DNA from: Paenibacillus chondroitinus NBRC 15376
Lineage (GTDB): Bacteria; Bacillota; Bacilli; Paenibacillales; NBRC-103111
DNA length: 64,000 bases
Direction: 5' to 3'
Assembly (NCBI RefSeq): GCF_004000765.1
Contig: NZ_BILW01000001.1
Location: forward strand, 124,001 to 188,000
The notes beneath the pieces were generated by a model, which did not search any database, had not been told where the DNA came from, and worked only from the letters and a program-made list of their open reading frames with translations. Positions 27,201 through 36,334 of the stretch are shown here, piece by piece. Both the position numbers and the translations under genes were made by a program. Numbering within the stretch: position 1 is the stretch's first letter; each line of letters starts with the position of its first letter.

Positions 27201-27243
27201 AAAAGAGTTAAGCGTATACACGGCTTAACTCTTTTGTTTTTTT
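27201..27243 (+). terminator. Strong Rho-independent terminator
   Basis: Perfect 13-bp stem (AAAAGAGTTAAGC with GCTTAACTCTTTT), 9-nt loop, then GTTTTTTT. It shows that something is transcribed rightward from 26750-27190. The 281 bp from 27244 to 27524 have no gene, only the promoter at 27444. Confidence 0.9.
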
Positions 27244-27443
27244 AAAATTTTTTCAGGAATTTTATGGTACAAAAGGATGAATTTTAAATTGGTCATTCCA
27301 ATCCGGTTGACATTTTTTTCCGACAAATGGTTAGGTCTAAATGATCAAACGTATAGATCGTAACTCCTGAAATTGGATATTCTATCGTTAATAGAGACAG
27401 AAAACTACAAAAATAGCGAATTATATAGTCATGTAGTGCTCTT

Positions 27444-27471
27444 TTGACTGTAAGAATTTAACTGTTATGAT
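27444..27471 (+). promoter_or_regulatory. Promoter of the NarL-type two-component pair
   Basis: TTGACT at 27444-27449, 16-bp spacer and TATGAT at 27466-27471, about 50 bp before the kinase start codon. Good sigma-A match. A second TTGACA at 27307 lacks a convincing -10. Confidence 0.6.
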
Positions 27472-27524
27472 TATGGTAAACATGGGTATTGTTGAAGGAG
27501 CCAAATACAAATATCGGTTAAAGG

Positions 27525-29198
27525 ATGATTACGCAGATGAGAAAGATGTTCTCAGGTGAGAGTAGGGTCTTTTACTTGTACCGGTTTATTTCGCTGGCTG
27601 GGACTTCGTTAGTGTACGCTATTGAGGATCGTGGTCCCCCGCTAGGTGTCAAAATAGGCATCATCCTCGTGTTGTTCATCTTTGCTACATGGATTACAGA
27701 CATGTACACCCAAAGCGGTAAAGCCTCTCGCACAATTAAAATAACCGTAGGCTTGGAAATGACGGGGATGATGGTCCTCCATCTTCTAAGCGGCGGTATG
27801 GACAGTCCGTTTCTGTGGTGTGTTTTCAACCCTGCTTGGATGGCTGCCAGCTATCTTTCCTCTGCCTATTGCTGGTTCATGATGCTAAGTTACTTTTTGT
27901 TTATTACAGCTTTTTCTTATTTTTTTGCGAACGGGCAAATGGAGACACTTGGCAGTATGCTGCTAAGTGAAAATCGGTTTTATCTGATGTTATTGTTTAT
28001 GACGCTCACCATTCAGTTATTGGCTGGTGTTAAAAATCGCCTTGAGATTGCGAATGCTCGAACCAATGAATCGATGGAGCATATGAAGTCGCTTTATCAA
28101 ATTGTGGAAGCAGCAACTCATAGTGATTCTGAGAATTTGAAAATTATTTTTGCTGAGTTTGCTTTAAAGTTGACCAAGCTGAGAATGTCTTTTTTCTGGG
28201 ATGTGAATGGGCATGCCAAACCTGATCAATTGATTACGCAAGGCGTGTTGCCGATTGGCATTGAAACGTCCCTTTCCGAAGCTTTTGACATGCAAGAAGC
28301 CGAGCTTAGAAGGCTCGAATCCAGCAGGTTGATGAGTCTGGCCGAATACGGTGACTTTCTTGTCATGCCAATCAGGTCGTCGACCCGATTCTGGGGAGTC
28401 ATGGGCGTTAAGATTGAGCCTGCCAGCTACGAGGAAGGCAGACAGGGGTATATTCAACAGCTTGGTTTTCTATCCGAGCTTTGCTCCGTCATTCTGGAAA
28501 GACACCAGCTGGAACGAATCGAGAATCAGTTGATGATTATCGAGGAACAGAATCGGATTGCCGATGAGATGCATGATAGTGTATCGCAGTATATTTTCGG
28601 AATTGTTTATGCTGTGCATTCGCTCAGTCGCAAGTGGAAAGAGATTTCCAAAGAACAGATCAAAGAGCAGCTGCAGCTCATCCAAGAGTCTTCCGTAGCC
28701 GCTTCGCAAGAACTTCGTTCGACGATTTATAGTCTCAGTTCCAGAAAAAATGGCGGTGATTTTTGGATTACGACCGTCAAATCACATCTGGACAGCGTGT
28801 CCAAGCTGCATGCTGTGAAAGTGAATTTGCATGTAACCGGCGATGACCATCGTCTGCATGTGAATTATCAAAAGGCTTTGTTTCGAATTATTTCGGAATC
28901 CACGGGAAATGCCATTCGCCATGGGCACAGCACACTCATCAAGGTTGAGCTCCGTATAAAGCCGGATGAGGTGAGTTTGTCCGTTTTGGATAACGGAAGT
29001 GGCTTTAGTGTGAAAGAACGATTGTCAGATCCTAAAACAGTGGGTCTAGGCGTTTATAACATGGAACTGCTCGTCCAGTCCCTAGGTGGGACCATTAGTA
29101 TTCAGAGCACAGAAGGAAAAGGTACTCATATTCAACTGACCATCCCATTTCAACCACAGGACAACAAAGAACTCAATGAACTTCAGATGATGGGCTAA
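27525..29198 (+). CDS. NarL-type sensor histidine kinase (HisKA_3)
   Basis: Sensor kinase of 557 residues. Several membrane helices lie in the first ~165 residues, followed by a GAF-like region, a HisKA_3 domain with the phospho-acceptor in ADEMHDSVSQYIFG (H350), and an HATPase with NAIRHGHST and DNGSGFSVKERL. It pairs with the response regulator 8 bp downstream. The ATG at 27525 has AAAGG directly adjacent; the ATG at 27537 is an alternative start. The exopolysaccharide locus begins 390 bp downstream of the pair, so control of polymer synthesis is a reasonable but unproven guess. Confidence 0.92.
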   Translation: MITQMRKMFSGESRVFYLYRFISLAGTSLVYAIEDRGPPLGVKIGIILVLFIFATWITDMYTQSGKASRTIKITVGLEMTGMMVLHLLSGGMDSPFLWCVFNPAWMAASYLSSAYCWFMMLSYFLFITAFSYFFANGQMETLGSMLLSENRFYLMLLFMTLTIQLLAGVKNRLEIANARTNESMEHMKSLYQIVEAATHSDSENLKIIFAEFALKLTKLRMSFFWDVNGHAKPDQLITQGVLPIGIETSLSEAFDMQEAELRRLESSRLMSLAEYGDFLVMPIRSSTRFWGVMGVKIEPASYEEGRQGYIQQLGFLSELCSVILERHQLERIENQLMIIEEQNRIADEMHDSVSQYIFGIVYAVHSLSRKWKEISKEQIKEQLQLIQESSVAASQELRSTIYSLSSRKNGGDFWITTVKSHLDSVSKLHAVKVNLHVTGDDHRLHVNYQKALFRIISESTGNAIRHGHSTLIKVELRIKPDEVSLSVLDNGSGFSVKERLSDPKTVGLGVYNMELLVQSLGGTISIQSTEGKGTHIQLTIPFQPQDNKELNELQMMG

Positions 29199-29206
29199 AC
29201 AAGGTC

Positions 29207-29866
29207 ATGGAGGCTATTCCCATTCAAACGAAAGCAGGTGGAACTTTGAAAGTTGTTATCGTAGATGATCATCCGTTGGTGCGTAGAGGATTGTCAGCTG
29301 TGCTAAAGCTTGAAGCAAACATCGAAATTTCTGGTGAATCGGAGACGGTGGAGCAAGCATTGGAGCTAATCAAGGAAACAAAACCGGATTTGGCTATTGT
29401 GGATCTAAAGTTAGGGAATCGCTCTGGTCTTGAAGTGGTAGAGAATATTAAAGATACATCATGCCGAAGCATCATTCTGACTTCATCAACGTCGGAGCAG
29501 GATGTAAGAAAAGCAGAAGCTGTGGGTGCGGATGGTTATGTACTCAAAGAAGCGCTTCCAGAAGAGTTGCTTTTGGCTATTAAATTGATTTTCAAAGGGA
29601 AAAAGTATTTTGATCCAGGTCTCATGGAAATGTTGTTTAAGAAAGAGGAAGAAGACAGCTTCAGCAAGCTAACGCCGAAAGAGCGGGAAGTGTTGATTGG
29701 TCTGGGAGAAGGTTTATCCAATCAAGGAATGGCTAAGAAACTAATGGTGACGGAGTTTACCGTTAAGAAACATGTGAGCCAAATTTTAAATAAGCTGTGT
29801 GTCAACGATCGTACGCAAGCAGCCTTGTTAGCGCAATCCAAAGGATTAGTCAGCGGTTTTCAGTGA
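29207..29866 (+). CDS. NarL/FixJ-type response regulator
   Basis: DNA-binding partner of the kinase upstream, 219 residues. The receiver domain begins at VVIVDDHPLVRRGL, with phospho-acceptor D66 in LAIVDLKLG and the switch lysine in YVLKEAL. The C-terminal LuxR-type HTH reads LTPKEREVLIGLGEGLSNQG then FTVKKHVSQIL. The start is uncertain: the ATG at 29207 has a weak site, and a TTG at 29246, preceded by GCAGGTGG, would give the more usual N-terminus. Confidence 0.93.
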   Translation: MEAIPIQTKAGGTLKVVIVDDHPLVRRGLSAVLKLEANIEISGESETVEQALELIKETKPDLAIVDLKLGNRSGLEVVENIKDTSCRSIILTSSTSEQDVRKAEAVGADGYVLKEALPEELLLAIKLIFKGKKYFDPGLMEMLFKKEEEDSFSKLTPKEREVLIGLGEGLSNQGMAKKLMVTEFTVKKHVSQILNKLCVNDRTQAALLAQSKGLVSGFQ

Positions 29867-29941
29867 GTCTTCGCAGCCATATGGTTCGAAAGTATACCAT
29901 CGCTTTATTACATATGGGTATGGCTGGATACACGAAATAGA

Positions 29942-29980
29942 CCCAAAAATTATAATTTCGAGTAATATCATAATTTTGGG
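29942..29980. promoter_or_regulatory. Long AT-rich inverted repeat upstream of the EPS locus
   Basis: CCCAAAA-ATTAT at 29942-29953 is complementary to ATAATTTTGGG at 29970-29980, with one base bulged. There is no T-tract, so an operator or RNA hairpin is more likely than a terminator. It lies in the 386-bp gap between the NarL-type regulator and the first EPS gene. Confidence 0.45.
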
Positions 29981-30044
29981 AATTCATTTAGTATTTGACT
30001 ATAACCAATTAAGTGACAAAAAGCGGCATTCTTCATTCCATTTG

Positions 30045-30142
30045 GTAGAGTGCTTCAGCTAGCTTGCAGGCTAGTTATCACCGTCGAATAGTGATTGTAG
30101 AGTGCTCTGTATAAAAGGAGTGATTGAATGTCGTTTCGATAG
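30045..30142 (+). ncRNA. Candidate structured leader of the EPS operon
   Basis: A 10-bp direct repeat GTAGAGTGCT (30045-30054 and 30097-30106) flanks two hairpins: AGCTAGC / GCTAGTT (30057-30076) and ATCAC / GTGAT (30077-30095). Directly after comes AAAGGAGTGATTGA and a four-codon ORF (ATG at 30128, TAG at 30140-30142). It looks like a cis-acting leader RNA of the exopolysaccharide operon. I do not recognise it as a known riboswitch class. Confidence 0.35.
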
Positions 30143-30252
30143 GTGGGGATGAGGAGAATAAAACGCTTTCATTACAAACATCTTAACTGAAAGTTTTCTG
30201 AAAAGCAATACTGTATTTCTTGATTTATCAACTATTTTTTCGGGAGGGAACC

Positions 30253-30996
30253 ATGGAGAAATCGATCTTGGATTACTTTGTACTCATTCGCAAAAAGCTG
30301 TGGATGATTGCGTTGTTCGTTCTTCTCTCGTGCCTGACAACCTTCTATGTCAGCAAAACATTTGTTGAGCCTGTTTACAAGGCAAATACACAAGTTTTGG
30401 TAAGCAGTACGTTTAAGAGTGAAGAGAAAATAGATCTGAACGATGTATCGATGAACATGAATTTAGTTGAGAGCTACAAGGAAATCATTAAATCGGATCA
30501 GATCATTCAGAAACTTCTGGCGGATCATCCGGAATTCGGTATGACGCAGAAAGAACTGTTGAAGAACTTGAAGGTAAGCTCAACGGATAAAACGCAAATT
30601 ATTAAAATCGAGATGGAAGATCCGAGTTATGAGAAAGCCGTCACGATGACGAAAACACTTGCGGATACATTCATGAGCGAAGTGCCGTCCTTGATGAATA
30701 TGAACAATGTCAAACTACTTTCCAGCTCAGATCCAGCTGTGAAGCCTTTGCCGGCGAACGCTAGTATCGTCATTAACCTGGCGTTGAGTTTTGTTTTATC
30801 GGCAATGGCAGCAATTGGTGTGTTTTTCTTTTTTGAAAATATCAATGATACGATTCGCTCTGAAAAAGAGGCTGAGCACATTGTGGGCCTACCCGTTCTT
30901 GCGTCTATCGGAACGATAAAGAAGGGCAAGGCAGCCAAATCTTCCAAAGCGCTAAGCAGAGAGGTAGGGGAACAGACGTATGTTACAGCTAAGTAA
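30253..30996 (+). CDS. Wzz/YveK-like chain-length and tyrosine kinase modulator
   Basis: Membrane protein of 247 residues that controls polymer length and activates the tyrosine kinase encoded next. Two membrane helices flank an extracellular Wzz domain: the first near residues 15-35 (WMIALFVLLSCLTTFYVS), the second near 175-197 after the proline-rich segment DPAVKPLPANAS. This is the Gram-positive CapA/YveK layout. The ATG at 30253 has CGGGAGGG before it. It overlaps the kinase gene by 17 bp and opens the exopolysaccharide operon. Confidence 0.92.
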   Translation: MEKSILDYFVLIRKKLWMIALFVLLSCLTTFYVSKTFVEPVYKANTQVLVSSTFKSEEKIDLNDVSMNMNLVESYKEIIKSDQIIQKLLADHPEFGMTQKELLKNLKVSSTDKTQIIKIEMEDPSYEKAVTMTKTLADTFMSEVPSLMNMNNVKLLSSSDPAVKPLPANASIVINLALSFVLSAMAAIGVFFFFENINDTIRSEKEAEHIVGLPVLASIGTIKKGKAAKSSKALSREVGEQTYVTAK

Positions 30997-31621
30997 TGTG
31001 CTGGTGACGGAATTAGATCCGATTTCACCGGTTTCCGAATCCTATCGCTCTTTACGAACGGCGGTGCGCTTTAAGAAGGTTGTACCCGCTGATCAAGGGC
31101 AGGGAATGGTGCTGATGATTGCATCGCCGAAGTCGCAAGAAGGCAAGACGACGACGCTGGCGAATCTGGCCGTAACGTATGCTCAGGAAGGGAAGTCTGT
31201 TGTGATCATCGACAGCAACTTGCGCCAGCCGGGCTTGCATAAGCTGTTTGGTATGAATAATACAAAAGGCTTGCTCCATTTTTTCCAAAAAGGGCTGGCT
31301 GTTAATGAAGTTATTACACCGACGGGAATCATGGGCCTTGATCTCATCGTTGCCGGCGGTCAACCGGTTAATCCGTCGGAGCTGGTAGGCTCCTCCCAGA
31401 TGTTGAATCTGATGAATCAACTGAAGCAGCGATATGAAGTTATTCTTATCGATTCACCGTCTACGCTTGATTATACAGATGCAAGTTTGCTCTCGGAGTA
31501 CAGTGATGGCGTACTGCTGGTCACAAGGAACGGTAAAACAAAGCGGGAATGGGCGAAACAAGCGAGAACACAGCTCGAACAATCAGGAGCCCGCATGTTA
31601 GGTATGGTTTTCAACCAATAA
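30980..31621 (+). CDS. BY-kinase-like polysaccharide ATPase (CpsD/YwqD family)
   Basis: Cytoplasmic partner of the Wzz-like protein, 213 residues. It has a Walker A variant SPKSQEGKTTTLANLA, a Walker A' segment VVIIDSNLRQPGLHKLFG and the Walker B-like VILIDSPSTLDYTDA. The chain ends at RMLGMVFNQ with no C-terminal tyrosine cluster, which CpsD, YwqD and Wzc use for autophosphorylation. It may therefore act as an ATPase switch or phosphorylate other proteins. The start overlaps the previous gene. Confidence 0.9.
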   Translation: MLQLSNVLVTELDPISPVSESYRSLRTAVRFKKVVPADQGQGMVLMIASPKSQEGKTTTLANLAVTYAQEGKSVVIIDSNLRQPGLHKLFGMNNTKGLLHFFQKGLAVNEVITPTGIMGLDLIVAGGQPVNPSELVGSSQMLNLMNQLKQRYEVILIDSPSTLDYTDASLLSEYSDGVLLVTRNGKTKREWAKQARTQLEQSGARMLGMVFNQ

Positions 31622-31652
31622 TTGAATATGTACGCTTAGGAGGATGAGAAGG

Positions 31653-32591
31653 ATGAAGACGGTCAAGAAAGCAATTATTCCGGCTGCGGGGTTAGGAACG
31701 AGATTTCTTCCCGCTACGAAAGCGATGCCCAAAGAGATGCTCCCAATCATCAACAAACCAACTATTCAATACATCGTGGAAGAAGCCATCGAATCCGGAA
31801 TCGAGGATATTATTATTGTCACCGGTAAAGGAAAGAGAGCGATCGAAGATCATTTCGATAATGCTTTCGAGCTTGAGAACAAGCTGATGGAAACGGGGAA
31901 GCTGGAGCTCTTGAAAGAAGTTCAGCGTTCAGCCAAAGTAGAAATTCATTATATTCGTCAAAAAGAACCCAAGGGACTGGGGCATGCGGTCTGGTGTGCA
32001 AGAAGGTTCATCGGAAATGAACCCTTCGCTGTACTGCTGGGCGATGATATTGTCACAGGGAAGGTCCCCTGCTTAAAACAACTCATTCAGCAATATGAAT
32101 TATCAGAAAATTCCGTTATTGGTGTCCAAAAAGTACCGCCGGAATTAACAAATCGTTACGGTATCATTGATCCTGGCGAGCAAGATAATCGCCTTTATCA
32201 AGTGAAAGACTTTATTGAAAAACCTAAATTAGGTACAGCACCTTCCAATCTTGCCATCATGGGGAGATATGTGTTCTCTCCTAAAATCTTTGAATTTTTG
32301 GAGCTTCAGGAAAAAGGCGCCGGCGGCGAAATTCAGCTGACAGACGCGATTCAGAAGCTTAATCAAATAGAACGTGTTCTTGCTTATCATTTTGACGGTA
32401 TCCGTTATGATGTGGGCGAACGACTTGGTTATATTCTTACCACAATGGCTTTCGCACTTGAGAGCAAGGATCTTCGGTTAGATGTGCTCGATGCGATGGC
32501 TTCACTGCTCATTAAGGAGAAATATGCCCCTATCTTAGAACATTTGGGAGGTGAAGATTATGAGCTTGCGAGAACTGCAGGAGGAATATGA
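31653..32591 (+). CDS. galU: UTP-glucose-1-phosphate uridylyltransferase
   Basis: Makes UDP-glucose from UTP and glucose-1-phosphate, 312 residues. The nucleotide-binding signature [19 protein letters not shown] is near the N-terminus; [20 protein letters not shown] and DFIEKPKL follow in family order. I start at the ATG at 31653, ten bases after AGGAGG; the ATG at 31644 is too close to it. UDP-glucose also feeds the Ugd enzyme at 43507. The priming transferase gene overlaps its 3' end by 32 bp. Confidence 0.95.
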   Translation: MKTVKKAIIPAAGLGTRFLPATKAMPKEMLPIINKPTIQYIVEEAIESGIEDIIIVTGKGKRAIEDHFDNAFELENKLMETGKLELLKEVQRSAKVEIHYIRQKEPKGLGHAVWCARRFIGNEPFAVLLGDDIVTGKVPCLKQLIQQYELSENSVIGVQKVPPELTNRYGIIDPGEQDNRLYQVKDFIEKPKLGTAPSNLAIMGRYVFSPKIFEFLELQEKGAGGEIQLTDAIQKLNQIERVLAYHFDGIRYDVGERLGYILTTMAFALESKDLRLDVLDAMASLLIKEKYAPILEHLGGEDYELARTAGGI

Positions 32592-33240
32592 GTACTACTA
32601 TCCGGCTGCTACGTTGCAGGAAGGAAAGAGCGTAACTTCCTATTCCGTTATGAAGCGTGCGCTAGATATTGTTCTCTCCTTAGCTGGTCTTATTTTCTTG
32701 ATGCCTTTGTTTGTCGTAGTGGCAGTTTGGATCAAGTTGGAAGATCCGGACGGTTCCGTTTTCTTCAAGCAAAATAGGGTTGGCAAAGACGAAACGTTGT
32801 TCCCGATGTATAAATTCCGCTCGATGGTCGCTAACGCAGAAGCATTGAAGCAGCAGCTAATGAGTCAAAATGAAGTCGAAGGCGCGATGTTCAAAATGAA
32901 AAATGATCCTCGTGTGACTCGCGTCGGCCGAATTCTTCGCAAAACAAGCATTGATGAGTTGCCGCAATTGTGGAACGTACTCATCGGTGATATGAGCTTG
33001 GTTGGTCCAAGACCGGCTTTGCCAAGTGAAGTGAAAGAGTACACGACTTATGACAAGAAACGCTTGGCTGTAACGCCTGGCTGCACAGGGTTATGGCAAG
33101 TAAGCGGCAGAAGCAATTTAAGCTTTGAGCAAATGGTTGAGCTTGATTTGACTTATATTCGTAATCGAAGTGTTTTCTATGATTTGAAAATTATCATGAA
33201 AACCGTATCGGTTCTTCTCGGTTCCAAAGACGCCTTTTAA
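32560..33240 (+). CDS. Undecaprenyl-phosphate sugar phosphotransferase (priming enzyme)
   Basis: Starts polymer synthesis by moving a hexose-1-phosphate to the lipid carrier. It is the bacterial sugar transferase type of 226 residues, with an N-terminal membrane helix ([20 protein letters not shown]), the conserved [10 protein letters not shown] segment, [20 protein letters not shown] and the LVGPRPALP and GLWQVSGRS motifs. It is the short EpsL/PglC-like form without the long N-terminal domain of WcaJ. The ATG at 32560 has GGGAGGTG upstream and lies inside galU. Confidence 0.94.
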   Translation: MSLRELQEEYEYYYPAATLQEGKSVTSYSVMKRALDIVLSLAGLIFLMPLFVVVAVWIKLEDPDGSVFFKQNRVGKDETLFPMYKFRSMVANAEALKQQLMSQNEVEGAMFKMKNDPRVTRVGRILRKTSIDELPQLWNVLIGDMSLVGPRPALPSEVKEYTTYDKKRLAVTPGCTGLWQVSGRSNLSFEQMVELDLTYIRNRSVFYDLKIIMKTVSVLLGSKDAF

Positions 33241-33264
33241 AAAAAGTAGAAAAGGAGTACCGCA

Positions 33265-34200
33265 ATGGTGCATGATCAGCCAAAACCAAGGGTATCAATT
33301 GTCATCTGTACCTATAATCGCGCGGATTTGCTTCAGATCACACTGGACGCACTGCCTGCATTAACTGCAATAGATATGGCTGAGATTCTTATTGTGGATA
33401 ACAATTCCACGGATCACACGCGAGAAATCTCCGAGTCATTTGTCCATCGTCAAGCCGGGGTATTGCGGGTTCGCTATCTATTTGAACAAACGCAAGGTCT
33501 GTCGGCTGCGCGAAATAGAGGGATACAGGAAGCAAAAGGCGATATTATTGCGTATCTCGATGATGATGCGGTTCCTTGTTTGGCGTGGATACGCACGATT
33601 GTGGACACCTTTGATCATCGGCATGATGTGTATGCCATAGGTGGCATGATTCGTCCGAAGTTCGAAAGCGAGAGACCGGCATGGCTGATCAAATCGCTCG
33701 AACTTCCGTATACGATTGTAGATCGGGGAGAAGACGTTCATGAATATCCGATAAATAAGCATCCCTTCGGAGCGAATATGGCTGTTCGCAAATCGTTTCA
33801 TGATACTTATTTGTTTCCAACCGACCTTGGAAGAAAGGGAACGCTCTTGCTGTCCGGTGAAGAGTCTTGGCTCTTCGAGCAGATGCAACAGGAAAGAAAG
33901 ACGATCCTTTATCATCCTTCCATGGTCGTGGATCACTTCATCCCCGACAATCGCTTAACGAAAGAATGGATCAAGCAGCGTTATTATTATCAAGGTATTA
34001 CGAATGGCTCCATGCACAAGGGATTTATGAGTAAAGTAGCGCTTCTCGTTAATGTTGCTTGCAGGGTACTCTACATAGCTGTAAATGCTTTGTTTGCACA
34101 GACGGAAGGTGAAAAATTGCTCATTGCTTGTCGGATGCAAAGTATAAAAGGCACATTGCTCACGATGCGTAGTCGTGTGAAAATGCGCTTGACAGGGTGA
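33265..34200 (+). CDS. Glycosyltransferase family 2
   Basis: Inverting GT-A glycosyltransferase of 311 residues that adds a sugar to the lipid-linked repeat unit. The N-terminus VSIVICTYNRADLLQITLDA and LIVDNNSTDHT are the nucleotide-binding part; IAYLDDDAVPCLAWI carries the DxD metal site. A GGAGTACC site precedes the ATG. The stop overlaps the start of the polymerase gene. Donor sugar unknown. Confidence 0.92.
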   Translation: MVHDQPKPRVSIVICTYNRADLLQITLDALPALTAIDMAEILIVDNNSTDHTREISESFVHRQAGVLRVRYLFEQTQGLSAARNRGIQEAKGDIIAYLDDDAVPCLAWIRTIVDTFDHRHDVYAIGGMIRPKFESERPAWLIKSLELPYTIVDRGEDVHEYPINKHPFGANMAVRKSFHDTYLFPTDLGRKGTLLLSGEESWLFEQMQQERKTILYHPSMVVDHFIPDNRLTKEWIKQRYYYQGITNGSMHKGFMSKVALLVNVACRVLYIAVNALFAQTEGEKLLIACRMQSIKGTLLTMRSRVKMRLTG

Positions 34201-35549
34201 TGATAAGGATGACGCCGGTTTTTCCAATACAGCTCAAAAAACCGATGTACTATGCTGCATTCTATGTCCTGCTTGCAGTGATCATGGGGGTAGCGGCTGT
34301 TTATCAGCCTATCATCAGTATGTTGGGGTTGGCCGTACTTTTCATGTGCATCTATGCCATTTACCAACCGGAAAAAATGAGTTATCTGGTCCTGCTTTCA
34401 ACCGCCATATCCATCAACTATATTGTGGAGGCGAATTTCCCAGGACTGGAGATCCTTTCCCTTTACAAGCTAGGGATTCTCATTCTATTAGTTCCCAGCA
34501 TGCTGCAAAATGGACTTCGCATGAAGTTCATTTACCCAATAGTAGCAATTGCGGGCATGTTGTTCATTACACTCTTTTTCTCAGAATGGCATCCGAGATT
34601 GACGCTTTCCATCACCTTGAAAGCCTTCATCGGACTCGCGCTTCCTTTCTTTTTTCTCATGATCAAATGGAAAAAGGAAACAGCGGAAAAGCATATCCGG
34701 ATCATCTGTTTGCTTCCAGTGGTAAGCGTAGTGACCGGGGCATTCCTTCAGCTGGTTCATTTGTATTCCTTTCTCAATGTAGAGTTCACGGGAGCCATCC
34801 GAGTACAAGGGGCGAATATCGCACCTCATTTGGCGATGTTAGCATTTCTTGGGATCACCGTTGCTTTAATTGAAACCAAACGGAATCCGTTGAATGCCAA
34901 GTTCTTGTATTGTACATTGGCTGCCAACTTTGCGATTCTGATCGCTACGGGAACCAGAGGGCCTATACTCGCCATGCTAGCGATGGCCGGGTACTATTTC
35001 TTCGATATGGTGAAGCAGTATATCAAAGGGAAGCTCATCTTATTGATTCCGTTGGTCTGTTCCTTGGCTTTAATTGGTGGAGCCGTGTATCTCCAGTGGG
35101 ACAATATGACGAAGCGCTCCTTCGAGCGCCAGACGGGCACGGGCATCGATTTATCCGGAAGGACGGAGGCGTGGAACTACTTTCTAAAGGGAGTGAAAGA
35201 TTCCCCGATGACAGGAAGAGGCCTAGGCGCAGTTACTGTCGCGAACGACGGCAGTTTGTACGTCGGTTTTGTGGTTCCGCATAACGAATATATCCGCTTC
35301 TACTATGATTCCGGTTATATTGGCTGCATCCTGCTGTTTCTTTCGCTGCTTGTGTTATTTCGAATGATTTATCGCGTCATGCCACAGCGAATTAAAATTT
35401 ATTATGCCGCATTCATTCTGGCATTCTTTCTGTATTCCTTGTCGGATAATACATTATCCACGATTCAATTCATCATTCCTTTTTGCTGGTATTTGAATGG
35501 TTTGTATATTCTCTCGACGACAAATTCGAAAAAAGAAGAGTTGATCTGA
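34200..35549 (+). CDS. O-antigen ligase/polymerase-like protein (Wzy), copy 1
   Basis: Integral membrane protein of about 449 residues with ten or more predicted helices and a large extracellular loop containing GTGIDLSGRTEAWNYFLKGV and MTGRGLGAV, followed by VVPHNEYIRFYYDSG. The H/N-E segment is the Wzy_C (O-antigen ligase) signature. It would polymerise repeat units outside the membrane. The start overlaps the preceding TGA (GTGATGA), with ATG alternatives at 34200 and 34209. A second gene of this class follows two genes later. Confidence 0.88.
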   Translation: MIRMTPVFPIQLKKPMYYAAFYVLLAVIMGVAAVYQPIISMLGLAVLFMCIYAIYQPEKMSYLVLLSTAISINYIVEANFPGLEILSLYKLGILILLVPSMLQNGLRMKFIYPIVAIAGMLFITLFFSEWHPRLTLSITLKAFIGLALPFFFLMIKWKKETAEKHIRIICLLPVVSVVTGAFLQLVHLYSFLNVEFTGAIRVQGANIAPHLAMLAFLGITVALIETKRNPLNAKFLYCTLAANFAILIATGTRGPILAMLAMAGYYFFDMVKQYIKGKLILLIPLVCSLALIGGAVYLQWDNMTKRSFERQTGTGIDLSGRTEAWNYFLKGVKDSPMTGRGLGAVTVANDGSLYVGFVVPHNEYIRFYYDSGYIGCILLFLSLLVLFRMIYRVMPQRIKIYYAAFILAFFLYSLSDNTLSTIQFIIPFCWYLNGLYILSTTNSKKEELI

Positions 35550-36334
35550 TGAGTAGAGTGACTATGTTCGATGTTCATTTTGATAATTATGACTTTCTGG
35601 ACTTGCTTGCTTATATGGATGACGTCATTCGCCAGAATAATCATTCTTACATTTTAACCTGCAATGTCGATCATTTAATTAAGCTCAGAAAAGATGCTGA
35701 GTTTCAAAAGGTATATTCAGACGCGGGTGCGATTGTGGCGGATGGCATGCCTATTATATGGGCATCGAAGATGCTTCGCAAACCGCTCAAGCAAAAGGTG
35801 TCTGGCTCTGATTTGTTCGCAAAATTAGGGGAAGCCTTCGCGGAACGCCAATATAAGCTTTTTTTCTTAGGGTCAGCGGTCGGGATTCCGGAACAAGCGG
35901 TTAAGAATCTGAAGCTCGTCTTTCCGAATTTGAACATCGTGGGCTGCTACTCACCTTCTTATGGCTTCGAGAAGAAAAAGGATGAGAATGAGCGTATTGT
36001 TCAAATGCTGATAGATACGCAGCCAGATATCGTGTTTGTCGGTGTTGGCGCGCCGAAACAAGAAAAATGGATATATCAAAACTATCTTCAATATAAAGTG
36101 CCGATTTCAATTGGTGTAGGTGCAACCTTCGATTTCCTTTCGGGCACCGTCAAGCGAGCTCCGAACATTATGCAGAGAACAGGGTTTGAATGGTTTTGGC
36201 GGCTTGTGCAAGAACCTCGGCGGCTGTGGAAACGTTACTTGGTACACGATGCGATGTTTGCCGTCCTGCTATGGCGCGAGGTTGTTAAGCAGTTCAAACT
36301 GAAACGGGAGGGGACGGGAGTCAATAGTGGATGA
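35549..36334 (+). CDS. WecG/TagA/CpsF family glycosyltransferase
   Basis: GT26 enzyme of 261 residues that transfers a sugar such as N-acetylmannosamine, or a related residue, to a lipid-linked acceptor. Motifs include ILTCNVDHLIKLRKD, IVADGMPIIWASK, GSDLF, FLGSAVGIPEQA and the terminal FVGVGAPKQEKW. The ATG at 35549 overlaps the stop of the polymerase gene, with GAAGAG upstream. Its presence may indicate a GT26-added sugar in the repeat unit. Confidence 0.92.
   Translation: MSRVTMFDVHFDNYDFLDLLAYMDDVIRQNNHSYILTCNVDHLIKLRKDAEFQKVYSDAGAIVADGMPIIWASKMLRKPLKQKVSGSDLFAKLGEAFAERQYKLFFLGSAVGIPEQAVKNLKLVFPNLNIVGCYSPSYGFEKKKDENERIVQMLIDTQPDIVFVGVGAPKQEKWIYQNYLQYKVPISIGVGATFDFLSGTVKRAPNIMQRTGFEWFWRLVQEPRRLWKRYLVHDAMFAVLLWREVVKQFKLKREGTGVNSG

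Noticed and set aside
27398-27430. Partial match to the four-unit repeat (AAAAATAGCGAA)
   Set aside because: Only about eleven bases match and the TGTAGTTCC half is missing, so chance similarity is likely.
29995-30023. TTGACT as a possible EPS promoter
   Set aside because: No acceptable -10 lies 16-18 bp downstream.
34346-34873. 175-codon frame inside the first polymerase gene
   Set aside because: Overlaps a conserved membrane protein in another frame and has no ribosome site or domain.
35483-35548. Longer N-terminus for the WecG/TagA gene starting at 35483
   Set aside because: It would overlap the polymerase gene by 67 bp with no ribosome site; the ATG at 35549 has GAAGAG and matches the family N-terminus.
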